Positions 7,633 to 16,432 are shown, numbered from the stretch's first letter. The stretch: 32,040 nt of DNA from Phycisphaeraceae bacterium (GCA_020831765.1 JAFIFY010000051.1:1-32040), one strand, 5' to 3'. Notes: generated by a model from the sequence alone, not told the origin. Numbers and translations: made by a program.

Positions 7633-9717
7633 ATGATCCGTAGGATGAAACGAGGGCTGACCTGTGTGGTGGCCGGGTTCGCGCTGTTGGCCACTTCCCT
7701 TTTGGCGGCCCAGTCGCCGTCGTCCTGGCAGCATCTCCCCGACGAGACGGTTCTTGCGGTTCGGGTCAATGCGCCGAACAAGACCATCGAACTGCTCCGG
7801 GAGCGCACCCGATTGGGCGCTGAGCTTTTGACCGATGAGCGGATCGAGGGCATGGTCGAGAAGCTCAAGGAGATGGGTGAGCAGGCGGACTTCGATGAGA
7901 TGGTCGCGGAGCTGGCCAAGCTGGGGCTCAAGCCCGAGGACTTCAAGCTGCTGGGCAACGGCGAGATCGTCTTCTCCCTGATCATGGAAGAGCGGCCGCA
8001 GCGTGATCCGTTGTTCATCGGTCTGACTTGGGTCGAGCCGGGACAGGAGCATGCCGCGCGGTTCTTCGAGGCGATCGGCAAGGGCGTCGAGGAAGCGCTT
8101 AAGGAAGATGATGAGACGATGCGCCGCGTGGATTTCGATCTCAACGGCGTGAAGGTGATGCATCTTTCACAGTCCGAAGTGCGCAAGCACGTGCCTTCGG
8201 ATTTCTGGAATGTCCCGCCCGAAATCTGGGAGGGAACCGAGGAACAGATCAATGAATTCTTCCGCAACCGCCAGGAGGCCTACGAGGCGATTCAGCCGGC
8301 GAAGGTGGATCAGTCCAATTTCATGGTGGCCGTACACGGCGGCAAGCTGGTGATGGTCAACACGTTCCCGCAGAACGCTGATGATGTGGTGAAGATGCGG
8401 GAAGCGGCTGGCGGACGTGAGATTGATTTTGATGAAGTGACCGGCGCCAAGAAGGCGACGGCGCTGCTGGGTCGTTTCCTGCAGGCGCAGGGACGCCCCG
8501 CGCAAGGCGGCTTCGTGGCCCGCATGGCCGCGACGCCGGGCCTGAGCGATGCGATGCCCGCAGGCGACCGGATGGTGGAAGGTTATGTCGATGCCGGCCG
8601 GTTGATGAGGGCCGCAGCCACTGCCCTTGGTCAGCAGGACGAGGGTGGCGCCAAGGTATTCCGGGCCATGGGTCTCGAAGGTCTGGGCGCTGCCGGTTTC
8701 GCATTGACGTTGGACAACAACATCATGCGAAGCTCGGTGTATGTCGGTCTGCCGGCGCAGCGAACGGGTCTGCTGACGCTGCTGGAGCAGCGCGAGCTTC
8801 CCGCGGTCGTGCCGGCCTGGGTGCCCAACGATGTGGCCAGCTACATGCATGCCAGCTTCGACCTGGGCAAGGCGTATGAAGTGATCAAGAAGCTTGTGAT
8901 TGATGCCATGCCGGAGGCCAGGGAAGGGTTCGACATGGCCGAGGGCGGCATGCGGGAAGAAATGGGCATTACGCCCGTCGATCTCCTGGGATCCGTCGGG
9001 ACGGCCCATCATTGGCTGTACTGGGGTTTGACGATGAAGAACCCTGAAGATGTGGGCATGTTCGAGCCACCCTTTGACATTCAGCAATCTTTCGTCTGGC
9101 GACCGACCAACGAGAGGACCTTCAATACGCTCTTCGATCGGCTCAAGGCGATGGGTGAGGAGATGGGCGAGCACGGCCCGAAGATTGTCGAAGAGCAGGG
9201 CTTCACGGGCCTGCGTGCCGATGAGGAAATGGGGATGAACGTGGGCTTCTTCCATGGTCGAGGCTTCCTGACCATGACCATGGGCGAGGGCGTCACCGAA
9301 AAGACGCTTGCCCTCCTGCGCCAGGGACAAGCGGCCAACCCCCTGGCCAATGAGGCGATGTTTCGACGGGCCGGCCAGATTCTGCGCCTCCGTCCGAACA
9401 TGGCCTTCTCGATCGACGACAGCAACAAGAGCATGCTCAACCTTCGTGAGATGGTGCTGACCGCCGCCAAGCAGGCCGCCGGGCAGGGGCCCATGATGAT
9501 GCCCCCGGGCATGGATGATGCCGATCTGCCCCCGGAAGCACGCGAGTGGATGGAGCAGATGCGCAAGGATCAGGCCGAAGCGGCTGAGAAGCTTGAGAAG
9601 CTCATCCCCACACGCGAGGAAATCGATGGCGTGTTCGGCGTCAGCGTCGGGCAGGTCTACGTGACGCGCCAGGGCATTATCATTGAAGGTGCCGGCGAAC
9701 TGGCCCCCAAGCGCTGA
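7633..9717 (+). CDS. Secreted protein of unknown function (694 aa)
   Basis: I do not recognise the family. A clear Sec signal peptide (MIRRMKRG, hydrophobic core to about residue 25, then LLAAQS) shows export; no lipobox or membrane anchor follows. The mature part opens with a HLPDETVLAVRV segment, a style seen in planctomycete exported proteins loosely related to DUF3352, but the match is weak. The rest is acidic, Met- and Gly-rich, and mixed alpha/beta, with a run of Met and Pro near residue 620 and a charged helix (about 640-660) before the C-terminus. The ATG at 7633 is preceded by AAAGGAA, and a longer in-frame start at 7537 lacks support. The gene is monocistronic and ends in a strong terminator. 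Confidence 0.85.
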   Translation: MIRRMKRGLTCVVAGFALLATSLLAAQSPSSWQHLPDETVLAVRVNAPNKTIELLRERTRLGAELLTDERIEGMVEKLKEMGEQADFDEMVAELAKLGLKPEDFKLLGNGEIVFSLIMEERPQRDPLFIGLTWVEPGQEHAARFFEAIGKGVEEALKEDDETMRRVDFDLNGVKVMHLSQSEVRKHVPSDFWNVPPEIWEGTEEQINEFFRNRQEAYEAIQPAKVDQSNFMVAVHGGKLVMVNTFPQNADDVVKMREAAGGREIDFDEVTGAKKATALLGRFLQAQGRPAQGGFVARMAATPGLSDAMPAGDRMVEGYVDAGRLMRAAATALGQQDEGGAKVFRAMGLEGLGAAGFALTLDNNIMRSSVYVGLPAQRTGLLTLLEQRELPAVVPAWVPNDVASYMHASFDLGKAYEVIKKLVIDAMPEAREGFDMAEGGMREEMGITPVDLLGSVGTAHHWLYWGLTMKNPEDVGMFEPPFDIQQSFVWRPTNERTFNTLFDRLKAMGEEMGEHGPKIVEEQGFTGLRADEEMGMNVGFFHGRGFLTMTMGEGVTEKTLALLRQGQAANPLANEAMFRRAGQILRLRPNMAFSIDDSNKSMLNLREMVLTAAKQAAGQGPMMMPPGMDDADLPPEAREWMEQMRKDQAEAAEKLEKLIPTREEIDGVFGVSVGQVYVTRQGIIIEGAGELAPKR

Positions 9718-9745
9718 ACCAGCGCTTCATCGATTGATCACACAG

Positions 9746-9778
9746 AAAAACTCCCGGCTTGGCCGGGAGTTTTTTTTT
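9746..9778 (+). terminator. Rho-independent terminator (bidirectional)
   Basis: CTCCCGGC (9751-9758) and GCCGGGAG (9762-9769) form an 8-bp stem with a 3-nt loop, flanked by five A on the left and nine T on the right. It lies between convergent genes and can serve both the secreted-protein gene and clpS on the minus strand. Confidence 0.95.
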
Positions 9779-9887
9779 ATTCATCCAGATCGCCGGTGCC
9801 AATGCCCAGCGCACACGGCGAAACCATGTTCCAACCCTGACTCATGCGTGGCCGCGCTTGAAAGCGGCGTGAATGCTCGATTCACCA

Positions 9888-10220
9888 TCAATCGTCGGGT
9901 TCGATGGTGACCGTCAGGTTCTTACTGTGAAATTGATCGGCGTAAAGCTCAGCGCGTTCCTGATGGGTTATCAACAGAAGGCTGACGCCATTCTCATGCG
10001 CCTCAAAGGTGCGCTCCATCGCATCGCCGAGGTTGAGCGGCGTCAACTCCTCGATCGTGCGAATGACATGTTCGAGGTAGTTCTTTTCATCGTTGTGCAG
10101 AAGCACCTTCCATCGCGGCAGATCATCAGCGGGCTGAAGTTCGCGATGGGGGATGGGACGACTCTCGGTGATGGATGAGGAGTCGTGTTCCTCACTCCGA
10201 GCTGGAGCATGGTCACTCAT
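9888..10220 (-). CDS. clpS: ATP-dependent Clp protease adaptor ClpS
   Basis: ClpS delivers N-degron substrates (destabilising N-terminal residues) to the ClpA or ClpC unfoldase of ClpP. The 110-residue product has a flexible N-terminal tail of about 35 residues and then the adaptor fold: RWKVLLHNDEKNYLEHVI (N43 and D44 bind the N-terminal amine), EAHENG with H75, and a C-terminal TVTIEPD. The minus-strand ATG has AGGAG about 10 nt upstream. No clp ATPase gene is adjacent. It lies 194 bp downstream of the aminotransferase on the same strand and probably has its own promoter. Confidence 0.93.
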   Translation of the reverse strand: MSDHAPARSEEHDSSSITESRPIPHRELQPADDLPRWKVLLHNDEKNYLEHVIRTIEELTPLNLGDAMERTFEAHENGVSLLLITHQERAELYADQFHSKNLTVTIEPDD

Positions 10221-10414
10221 GATGGGTTCTCTCCTGGGTCTTCCACGATCTCGAACACTTCCATTTTACCCCGCAATGGCGCCTATTTGAATAGCGGTGC
10301 GCAAATACCACTTCGATAGAGACTTGCGGAGTGCGTGCCCGGCCGGGGCAAAAGGAACGGGGCGGCGGTGGCCCTTTTGGGCGTCCGGGCCCTGTCATGC
10401 CCCGGATGCCGTGT

Positions 10415-11836
10415 TCAACCCGTCGTGACCGGTTGATCGGTGGTCGGCGCCCGCTTTCGCAGCGCGGCAGCGCCCAGTTTCTTGCCCACTTCCCAGGCCG
10501 GGCCGGGGAACTTGTGGCACGCCGCGACAACCTTGTCGAACGCCGTGACGATCTGGTCCACATCCTCAGCACTGACCACCATCGGCGGGATGAGCTTGAT
10601 GATGTCCATATGGTGGCCGGCAACCTGAGCCAGGATGTGATGATCGGTAAAGAGCGGCATGAGCACCGCCTGGCAGAAGAGGCTTTCGTCAAGCTTGTGC
10701 AGCAGCTTCCAGCCCATGCCCAGGCCAAGGCTCCGTGGCTTCTGGAACTCCAGAGCCACCATCAATCCCTTGCCCCGCGCTTCCTTGACCATCTCATATT
10801 CGCCGGCCATCGCGTTCAAGCCGTCAATCAGCCGTTGGCCCATGGTCGCGGCGTTTTCGACGATCCGCTCCTCACGCAGCACGTGCAGGGTCGCCAGCCC
10901 CGCGGCCATGGCCAGATCGTTCTGGCCGAACGTCGTGGAATGGACAACGCAACGGTCCAGGGTGGAGAACACCTTGCGGAATATCCACCTGCGGCAGAGC
11001 ACAGCGCCCACCGGCACATAGCCGCCGCTGAGCCCCTTGGCCGTGATCATCACATCCGGCTCGACATCCCAGTGCTCGGCGGCGAACATCCGCCCGGTTC
11101 GGCCGTAACCGGTCTGCACCTCATCGAGAATGAACAGCGCCCCGTGCTTGCGACAGAGGTCCGCGACAGCGGGCAGATAGTCGGCGTCGGCGATGGTCAC
11201 GCCCTTGCCCTGGATGGGTTCGACGATGAAGCCGGCCACATCGCCCTTGAGCAGTTCCGCCTCCAGCGCCGCGGCATCGTTGAACGGGATCATGGTGGTA
11301 TCCGGCAATAGGTCGCCGAATCCCTCGCGGAACTCCTGTCCGCCGTTGAGCGAGAGCGAACCGGTGGTAAGTCCGTGGAACCCCCGCTTGCAGTAGACCA
11401 TTCGCCGGCGCCCGGTCGCGGCGCGGGCGTATTTGATGGCCGTCTCCACGCCTTCCGTGCCGCAATTGGTGAAGAAGACCGTGTCCAAACCTGGCGGGGC
11501 GATCTTCACCAGTTCCCCGGCCAGCAGGCCCGAGAGCCGATAGGCCCCCATCTTAATCAGGTTCGGCAGATCGGCTTCCATGGCCTGCTGGATGGCCGAT
11601 CGCACCACGGGGTGATTGCGGCCGACGTTGAAGACGGCATAGCCGCCCAGACAGTCGATGTAGCGGTTGCCCTCGCTGTCCCAGAGGTAGGGCCCCTGGC
11701 CGCGCACGTACTGGACATCGAACCCGATCGTCCGGAGCACCTTGGCGAAGACGGGGTTGATGTGCTGGTCGATCAGTTCCAGCGAGCGCCCCTCGGTGGC
11801 ATCGAGCAGCGATTTAAGGTTGAACGGTTGGGCCAT
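10415..11836 (-). CDS. Class III PLP-dependent aminotransferase, HpnO-like
   Basis: The 473-residue cytosolic enzyme has the fold-type I class III motifs: NCGTEG (124-129) for the cofactor phosphate, FHGLTTGSLSLNG (153-165), the aspartate of LDEVQTGYGRTG (D238) that contacts the PLP pyridine, and the Schiff-base lysine in ITAKGLSGGYVPVGA (K267). Between these, GFDVQYVRGQG, GRNHP and a C-terminal FTDHHILAQVAGHH segment resemble the 'aspartate aminotransferase family' branch that includes HpnO, which makes aminobacteriohopanetriol from a hopanoid precursor. The class III call is firm; the HpnO link is recalled from family sequences and supported only by the divergent HpnN-like neighbour. A start at 11881 would add 15 residues; 11836 fits better with the family. 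Confidence 0.9.
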   Translation of the reverse strand: MAQPFNLKSLLDATEGRSLELIDQHINPVFAKVLRTIGFDVQYVRGQGPYLWDSEGNRYIDCLGGYAVFNVGRNHPVVRSAIQQAMEADLPNLIKMGAYRLSGLLAGELVKIAPPGLDTVFFTNCGTEGVETAIKYARAATGRRRMVYCKRGFHGLTTGSLSLNGGQEFREGFGDLLPDTTMIPFNDAAALEAELLKGDVAGFIVEPIQGKGVTIADADYLPAVADLCRKHGALFILDEVQTGYGRTGRMFAAEHWDVEPDVMITAKGLSGGYVPVGAVLCRRWIFRKVFSTLDRCVVHSTTFGQNDLAMAAGLATLHVLREERIVENAATMGQRLIDGLNAMAGEYEMVKEARGKGLMVALEFQKPRSLGLGMGWKLLHKLDESLFCQAVLMPLFTDHHILAQVAGHHMDIIKLIPPMVVSAEDVDQIVTAFDKVVAACHKFPGPAWEVGKKLGAAALRKRAPTTDQPVTTG

Positions 11837-12000
11837 GGATTGTCCGGTGCAAGGTAGGGTGACCGATGCCACCGGCCGCATCGGGATTCGGGCCGTCAGG
11901 CATCGGAATTACAAGCTAGGATACGCTCCCGATCGGCCGGAGGCCAATGGTTCACCGCGGTGCGGACCGGGCCGGTTCGGTCGCTACGTCCAGGTGTCGG

Positions 12001-14853
12001 ATGGCCAGAATCACAACGCAAGCGGCGAAGGCTTGGGCCAGGTTTGTCAGCAGGGGAAGCTATATCGTGCTGGTGGCGGCTCTGCTGTTGGCCGCTGGCG
12101 GCATCACGCTGGCGGTGACGAAGATGGGCTTCATCGCTGACCGCAATGCGCTGATCAGCCGCGATCTGGACTGGAATCAGCGGTTCCTGGGTTGGTGGGA
12201 ACGGTTTCCCGGTGTCTACGACCTGGTCGTGGTCGTGGACAGCCATTCCGATACGGACCCCAAGGGCCTGGAGCGCGCCAAGGCGTATCTGGATGAGCTT
12301 GGCCCGAAGCTGAACGATCACCCCCTGGTCGAGCGCGCTGATTGGGGCGCTCCCGTCGCCGATTTCTCCCCCCGAACCGCCCTCCTGTTGCCGCCCGATG
12401 ATTTTCAAGAGCAGGTCGCCCAAGCCGGCGAGGCCGCGGACCTGTTGCGATCGCCAACGCCCGGCGACCTGATCGATCGGACCACCGCGCGCTTGCGCCA
12501 GGGCGGCGGGAACGACGCCGATGAAGCGGAAGCAGCCGCGCGGATTCAACGGATGACCACGCTGATCGATTCGCTTGGCGAGGCGATCAGAACCGGGGAG
12601 GGGCGTCCGCTGGAGTGGCTCAGCGACCCCGGGGATGGGCCGGAATGGGAGTATCTGGTCAGTGCCAATCGTCGGCTGCTGTTCATGCGCGTGACGCCGC
12701 GGCTGGAAGAAGGCGCCATCAACGCGTTGGAAGAATCGGTGCTGGCCGTCCGGCGTGCCATGGCCGAAGTGGCCAAGCGTCACCCGGGCATCGATGCCGG
12801 ATTGACCGGCAACGAAGTGGTGGAGACCGATGAGACGATCGCGATCACGCGTGATGCGACGCTGGCTTCGATCCTGGCTCTGCTAGGCGTGACCGTGCTG
12901 CTGATTTCAGCGCTGGGTGGGGTTCGCGTTCCGCTGATGGCGGTGACGGCGCTTCTGATCGGCGTCGCCTGGTCGTTCGGTTTCCTGGTGCTGACCGTTG
13001 GTCATCTTCAGTTGCTCAGCGTGTTCTTCATCGCGATTCTGCTCGGCCTGGGCATAGATTTTGGCATTCATCTTTCCGCGGCGATGGAGCGTGTCCGTCC
13101 GGACCATCAGCCGGGGTTGGATGGCTTTGAAGAGAGCCTGGGTGGGGCATTCAGGTTGTCCGCGCCGGGGATCATCACGGGAGCGGTGACGACGGCGGCG
13201 GCGTTCGGGGTGATGGTGTTTGGCGACTTCAGTGGTGTCAGCGAGATGGGCCTGATCGCGTTGGGCGGCATTCTGCTCTGTCTGCTGGCGATGCTGACCG
13301 TGTTTCCGGCGATCTGGCGCATTTTCTCCATCAATCAGCCCGATCGGCCGATCACCACGCGAACCACGATTCCCGGCCGGATCGTCGGCTGGATGGGCCG
13401 GTCGGCCCAAGCGCCCGCGGCGGTGCTCATCGCGGCGGGAGTGATCAGCCTGGTGGCGCTGATTCCCGTCTCCCAGCTTCGTTTCGATTACGACCTCATG
13501 GCCATCCAGCCCAGGGCGATCGAGAGCATCCAGTGGCAGGAGCGGATCAGCGAGGATGGCGGGCAGTCGATCTGGTTCGCCGTGAGCATTGGTGATGACC
13601 TTGAAGAGCTCGAGCGGCGGGCCCGGCGCTTTGCCGCGCTGGAAGAGGTCGCTGAAGTCCTGGGTATCGGCTTGCTGTGGCATCCCCATGCCGATGGCAA
13701 TCGGCAATGGCTTGAGGAAGCCGAGCCGGAAATCAGGGAGTTGGCCGAGGATGCCCAGCGGGAATCGGCGCCGGGGGGCGAGGTGATGGCCACGGCCGGT
13801 GGGCTTGATCACCGCCTGGCGTCATTGGCCGGCATGCTTCGGTTGGCCGGGGACGGGCGTGTTCCCGAGACGTTGCGGTCTTCGCTTGATGACCTGCGCC
13901 AGAGTATCGACCGGACCCGCACCGCGATCGATGAGCTGCCCGCCGATGCAAGGCCCGGGCGGCTGGTGCAACTGACCCGGAGCTACCGGGCGCAACGCGC
14001 GGCGGTGGCGGCCCGGGTCGAGCAACTGGTCGATGGCCGGCCCCTGACGCTGGAAGACTTTCCTGAAAGTCTGTTTCGGCCTTATGTGGATGCCGATGGG
14101 CCGGGGCCGGTCCGGTATGCGCTGGAGATTCATCCCAGACTGCCGCGCGGCGATGGGATCGCCAGCCCGCTTTCTCCCCGGTTCCTGCCCGGGTTCGTCC
14201 AGGCCCTCCGGGAGATCGATTCGAAAGTCACCGGCGTCATTTTTCAGGTCTACGAGTTCGGTCACCTCATGCAGCGGGCCTACATCCAGGCCGGCATCAT
14301 GGCCCTGGCCGCGGTGTTCATCATCGTCTGGATCAGCTTCCGCCGGCTGACCGACGCCTTGATGTGCATGCTGCCGGTGAGCCTTGGCTTTCTCTGGATG
14401 TTCGCGGTGGTTGTCCTTAGCGGTGTCACCCTGAACCCGGCCAACATCACCGTGCTGCCGCTGATGTTCGGCATCGGTGTGGATGCCGCCGTCCATGTGC
14501 TGCACCGCTACGGCCAGCACCCCCAGACCAGGCCGCTTGGCCTGGCGCTGGGAACCGGTAAGGGCATCACCCTCACCAGCCTCACCACCATGATCGGCTT
14601 CGCGGCCATGATGATCGCCGACCACCGGGGCATCTTCAGCCTCGGCTTCGTGCTGACCGTCGGCATGGGCATGACGCTCCTGATCTGCCTGACGGTGATG
14701 CCCTCACTCCTGGAACTGCGCACCAGGCGAAGAATCCGGTGTGGCCTCCTGACCGATACCCCGGAAGCCCCGGACGCCCCGGAAGGTGCTCCCCCGGATA
14801 CCGGCCAGGCTCAGGCACGTGCTGCCGTGGATGCTCAGGGTTCGGCAGGATGA
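12001..14853 (+). CDS. RND/MMPL-superfamily transporter, HpnN-like
   Basis: The 950-residue membrane protein has the duplicated RND architecture: one helix at about 18-37, a large periplasmic loop, five helices around 285-450, another helix near 480, a second large loop, and five helices around 760-910. Conserved charged helix motifs are GLGIDFGIHL in the first half and FGIGVDAAVHVLHRY in the second. The first loop (TKMGFIADRNALIS, then WERFPGVYDLVVVVD) resembles HpnN, which moves hopanoids to the outer membrane. An equally safe name is 'MMPL family transporter'. The C-terminal tail is Pro-rich (PEAPDAPEGAPPD). ATG 12001 is preferred over 11947, which has its ribosome site only 3 nt away. It is transcribed divergently from the aminotransferase. 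Confidence 0.88.
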   Translation: MARITTQAAKAWARFVSRGSYIVLVAALLLAAGGITLAVTKMGFIADRNALISRDLDWNQRFLGWWERFPGVYDLVVVVDSHSDTDPKGLERAKAYLDELGPKLNDHPLVERADWGAPVADFSPRTALLLPPDDFQEQVAQAGEAADLLRSPTPGDLIDRTTARLRQGGGNDADEAEAAARIQRMTTLIDSLGEAIRTGEGRPLEWLSDPGDGPEWEYLVSANRRLLFMRVTPRLEEGAINALEESVLAVRRAMAEVAKRHPGIDAGLTGNEVVETDETIAITRDATLASILALLGVTVLLISALGGVRVPLMAVTALLIGVAWSFGFLVLTVGHLQLLSVFFIAILLGLGIDFGIHLSAAMERVRPDHQPGLDGFEESLGGAFRLSAPGIITGAVTTAAAFGVMVFGDFSGVSEMGLIALGGILLCLLAMLTVFPAIWRIFSINQPDRPITTRTTIPGRIVGWMGRSAQAPAAVLIAAGVISLVALIPVSQLRFDYDLMAIQPRAIESIQWQERISEDGGQSIWFAVSIGDDLEELERRARRFAALEEVAEVLGIGLLWHPHADGNRQWLEEAEPEIRELAEDAQRESAPGGEVMATAGGLDHRLASLAGMLRLAGDGRVPETLRSSLDDLRQSIDRTRTAIDELPADARPGRLVQLTRSYRAQRAAVAARVEQLVDGRPLTLEDFPESLFRPYVDADGPGPVRYALEIHPRLPRGDGIASPLSPRFLPGFVQALREIDSKVTGVIFQVYEFGHLMQRAYIQAGIMALAAVFIIVWISFRRLTDALMCMLPVSLGFLWMFAVVVLSGVTLNPANITVLPLMFGIGVDAAVHVLHRYGQHPQTRPLGLALGTGKGITLTSLTTMIGFAAMMIADHRGIFSLGFVLTVGMGMTLLICLTVMPSLLELRTRRRIRCGLLTDTPEAPDAPEGAPPDTGQAQARAAVDAQGSAG

Positions 14854-15199
14854 ATGGAACTCAAAGTGCTCGAAGGGAAGGACTCTTCCGGCCGGACGGC
14901 ATGGGACGGCATCGCGTTCTTGTGGCTCAGGGGGGGCGACTTGAGTACTCCGGCGGTAACGGGATTTTTTTTATCCAAATGTCACAAAAAGGATTGTCCG
15001 GACGCAGTTAATGAGGTACTCTTTCCGGGTTGCGGGATGTTTGGTCGGAAGGTCGGTGGTCCGGGCGTCCTGCGGAGCGTGAGTTTTGGGGGATGGCGGC
15101 GGCTCAGGATGAGCTTGGACTGCTTATCGCTTCGGCAGCCGGAACCAGTAAGCTCGCATCGAAATGTTGCGTTCAGCAACCCAATGCCCACGGGTTCAG

Positions 15200-15233
15200 G
15201 CCCAGGGAAGCACCCTCCCTGGGCTTTTTTTTT
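15200..15233 (+). terminator. Rho-independent terminator
   Basis: GCCCAGGGA (15200-15208) pairs with TCCCTGGGC (15216-15224) around a 7-nt loop and is followed directly by nine T. It is strong and specific to the plus strand. The nearest upstream gene ends at 14853. Confidence 0.93.
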
Positions 15234-15431
15234 GCGCGGATGGGTTGAATTGCGATTTCTGGCCATCGCGGCCGGCCCGTCTGGCGGGTGTCGGTGGATC
15301 CGTGGCTGCCCAAGTCGCGTTCGTCCCTCGCATTTTGCCCAAATTAACAGCGTTGGATTACAGGGCTCGATGGTCCGATAGTAAACGGGGGGTTGCGTGC
15401 GGGTTTTTGAGCCAAGTGCGTGCGAAAGTGC

Positions 15432-15459
15432 TTGACAGGTGAGCATTCTGTTGTAGTCT
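15432..15459 (+). promoter_or_regulatory. Candidate sigma-70 promoter for the EPS cluster
   Basis: A perfect TTGACA (15432-15437) is followed after 16 bp by TAGTCT (15454-15459). It would give a leader of about 305 nt before the sugar transferase start at 15773. It is the best -35 match seen in the gap. Confidence 0.5.
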
Positions 15460-15539
15460 TAGGAGGCGTTTAGTTGGTCGGTCGTGGTTTCTGCCATACG
15501 GGGTAAAGCTGCTTGCCAGAGCATGCTGTTGCGGAAACG

Positions 15540-15556
15540 TCCACCTGGCAGGTGGA
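15540..15556 (+). other. Hairpin in the EPS leader
   Basis: TCCACCT and AGGTGGA form a perfect 7-bp stem with a GGC loop, extendable with a one-base bulge (GT on the left, AC on the right). No T tract follows. It lies about 80 nt after the putative transcription start and 216 nt before the coding start, and may be part of a structured 5' leader. Confidence 0.45.
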
Positions 15557-15772
15557 GACGAGACCGTTGATGTGAAGAGATTCCTGGTCGATTATGGGTG
15601 AGCCTGGGCGGTTGTGGTGACCTTGGGTCGTGCGATTGACGGGTTGCTGATTCCTCCTGAAGCTTGGGGAGGTCGAGCCTGATCCGCACGACTGAATGAG
15701 TCGGCTTGGACCGCGGATTGGATTACCGAGGCTGGTTTGGATGGCCGCCGTTCGGTGAACAGGGGAAAGCAA

Positions 15773-16432
15773 ATGCCGGAACCGATAACGATGGTGATGG
15801 TCGGGGCGGGGGGAGGCGGCTTGCTGCTGGAGTTGGCGCGGCGGCATTTCCGTATGTTCAAGGAAATGATGGACTATGTCCTTGGCGGGCTTTGCCTGCT
15901 CTTTTTCCTGCCGCTGATGTTGGTCTGCGCAGCGCTGATCAAGCTGCACGATCCCTCAGCGCCGGTACTTTTTCAGCAGGTTCGCGTCGGTCTCAATGGC
16001 CGACTCTTCAAGGTGTTCAAGCTCCGAACGATGTACGCGGATGCGGAGAAGTGCGGCAAGGCGCAGTGGGCCGGCGACAACGACCCGCGGATCATTCCCA
16101 TCTGCCGCTGGATGCGCAAGAGCCATGTCGATGAACTGCCGCAGTTGATCAATATCCTTCGCGGCGAAATGAGCCTCGTCGGTCCCCGACCGGAGCGTCC
16201 CGAGCTTTTCGAATCGCTGGTCCGGCAGGTGCCCGATTTCGAACGCCGCCTGGCCGTCAAGCCCGGGCTGACGGGTCTTGCCCAGATTCGCAACGGGTAC
16301 GACACGGACATCGATTCGGTCCGGCGTAAGCTGAAGTACGACTTGGAGTACATCGAGAACATGTCGTTGGGGCTGGAATTCCGGCTGCTCTTTGCGACGA
16401 TCGCCAAGTTCCGGGACGACGGGGCGCGATGA
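15773..16432 (+). CDS. Undecaprenyl-phosphate sugar phosphotransferase (bacterial sugar transferase)
   Basis: This enzyme starts EPS repeat-unit assembly by moving a sugar-1-phosphate from a nucleotide sugar onto the polyprenyl carrier at the inner membrane. The 219-residue product is the short, PglC-like form with only the catalytic domain. A membrane re-entrant helix lies at about 33-57, followed by FKLRTMYAD (82-90), the catalytic Asp-Glu in HVDELPQLINILRGE (D120, E121), SLVGPRPERPE (134-144) and KPGLTGLAQI (163-172). The start at 15773 has AGGGGAA 5-6 nt upstream. Oddly, the first 27 residues (MPEPITM, a Gly-rich hydrophobic run, then LARRHFR) look like a PEP-CTERM signal placed at the N-terminus. 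It lies 517 bp before the export gene and may be a separate transcript. Confidence 0.92.
   Translation: MPEPITMVMVGAGGGGLLLELARRHFRMFKEMMDYVLGGLCLLFFLPLMLVCAALIKLHDPSAPVLFQQVRVGLNGRLFKVFKLRTMYADAEKCGKAQWAGDNDPRIIPICRWMRKSHVDELPQLINILRGEMSLVGPRPERPELFESLVRQVPDFERRLAVKPGLTGLAQIRNGYDTDIDSVRRKLKYDLEYIENMSLGLEFRLLFATIAKFRDDGAR

Larger units (their letters stand above)
14854..15772. other. Long non-coding region upstream of the EPS cluster
   Basis: This stretch of 919 bp has only short open frames with unlikely composition. It contains a perfect GTCCGGAC palindrome (14996-15003), a strong terminator at 15200-15233, a promoter at 15432-15459 and a roughly 310-nt leader with a compact hairpin at 15540-15556. 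The terminator is about 350 bp from the nearest upstream stop codon, so either the transporter mRNA has a long 3' tail or a small RNA is made here. Confidence 0.6.

Noticed and set aside
15185-15210. GGGTTCAGGCCC looked like a tRNA T-arm
   Set aside because: No acceptor stem, anticodon arm or CCA-like end can be paired with it; the bases belong to the terminator stem.
14854-15381. A 175-residue plus-strand open frame beginning directly after the transporter stop
   Set aside because: Its product has no domain-like pattern, no ribosome site precedes it, and it runs through the strong terminator at 15200-15233.
15513-15532. TTGCCA and TTGC near 15513-15532 considered as a sigma-54 promoter
   Set aside because: The GG of the -24 element is absent, so the spacing rule fails.
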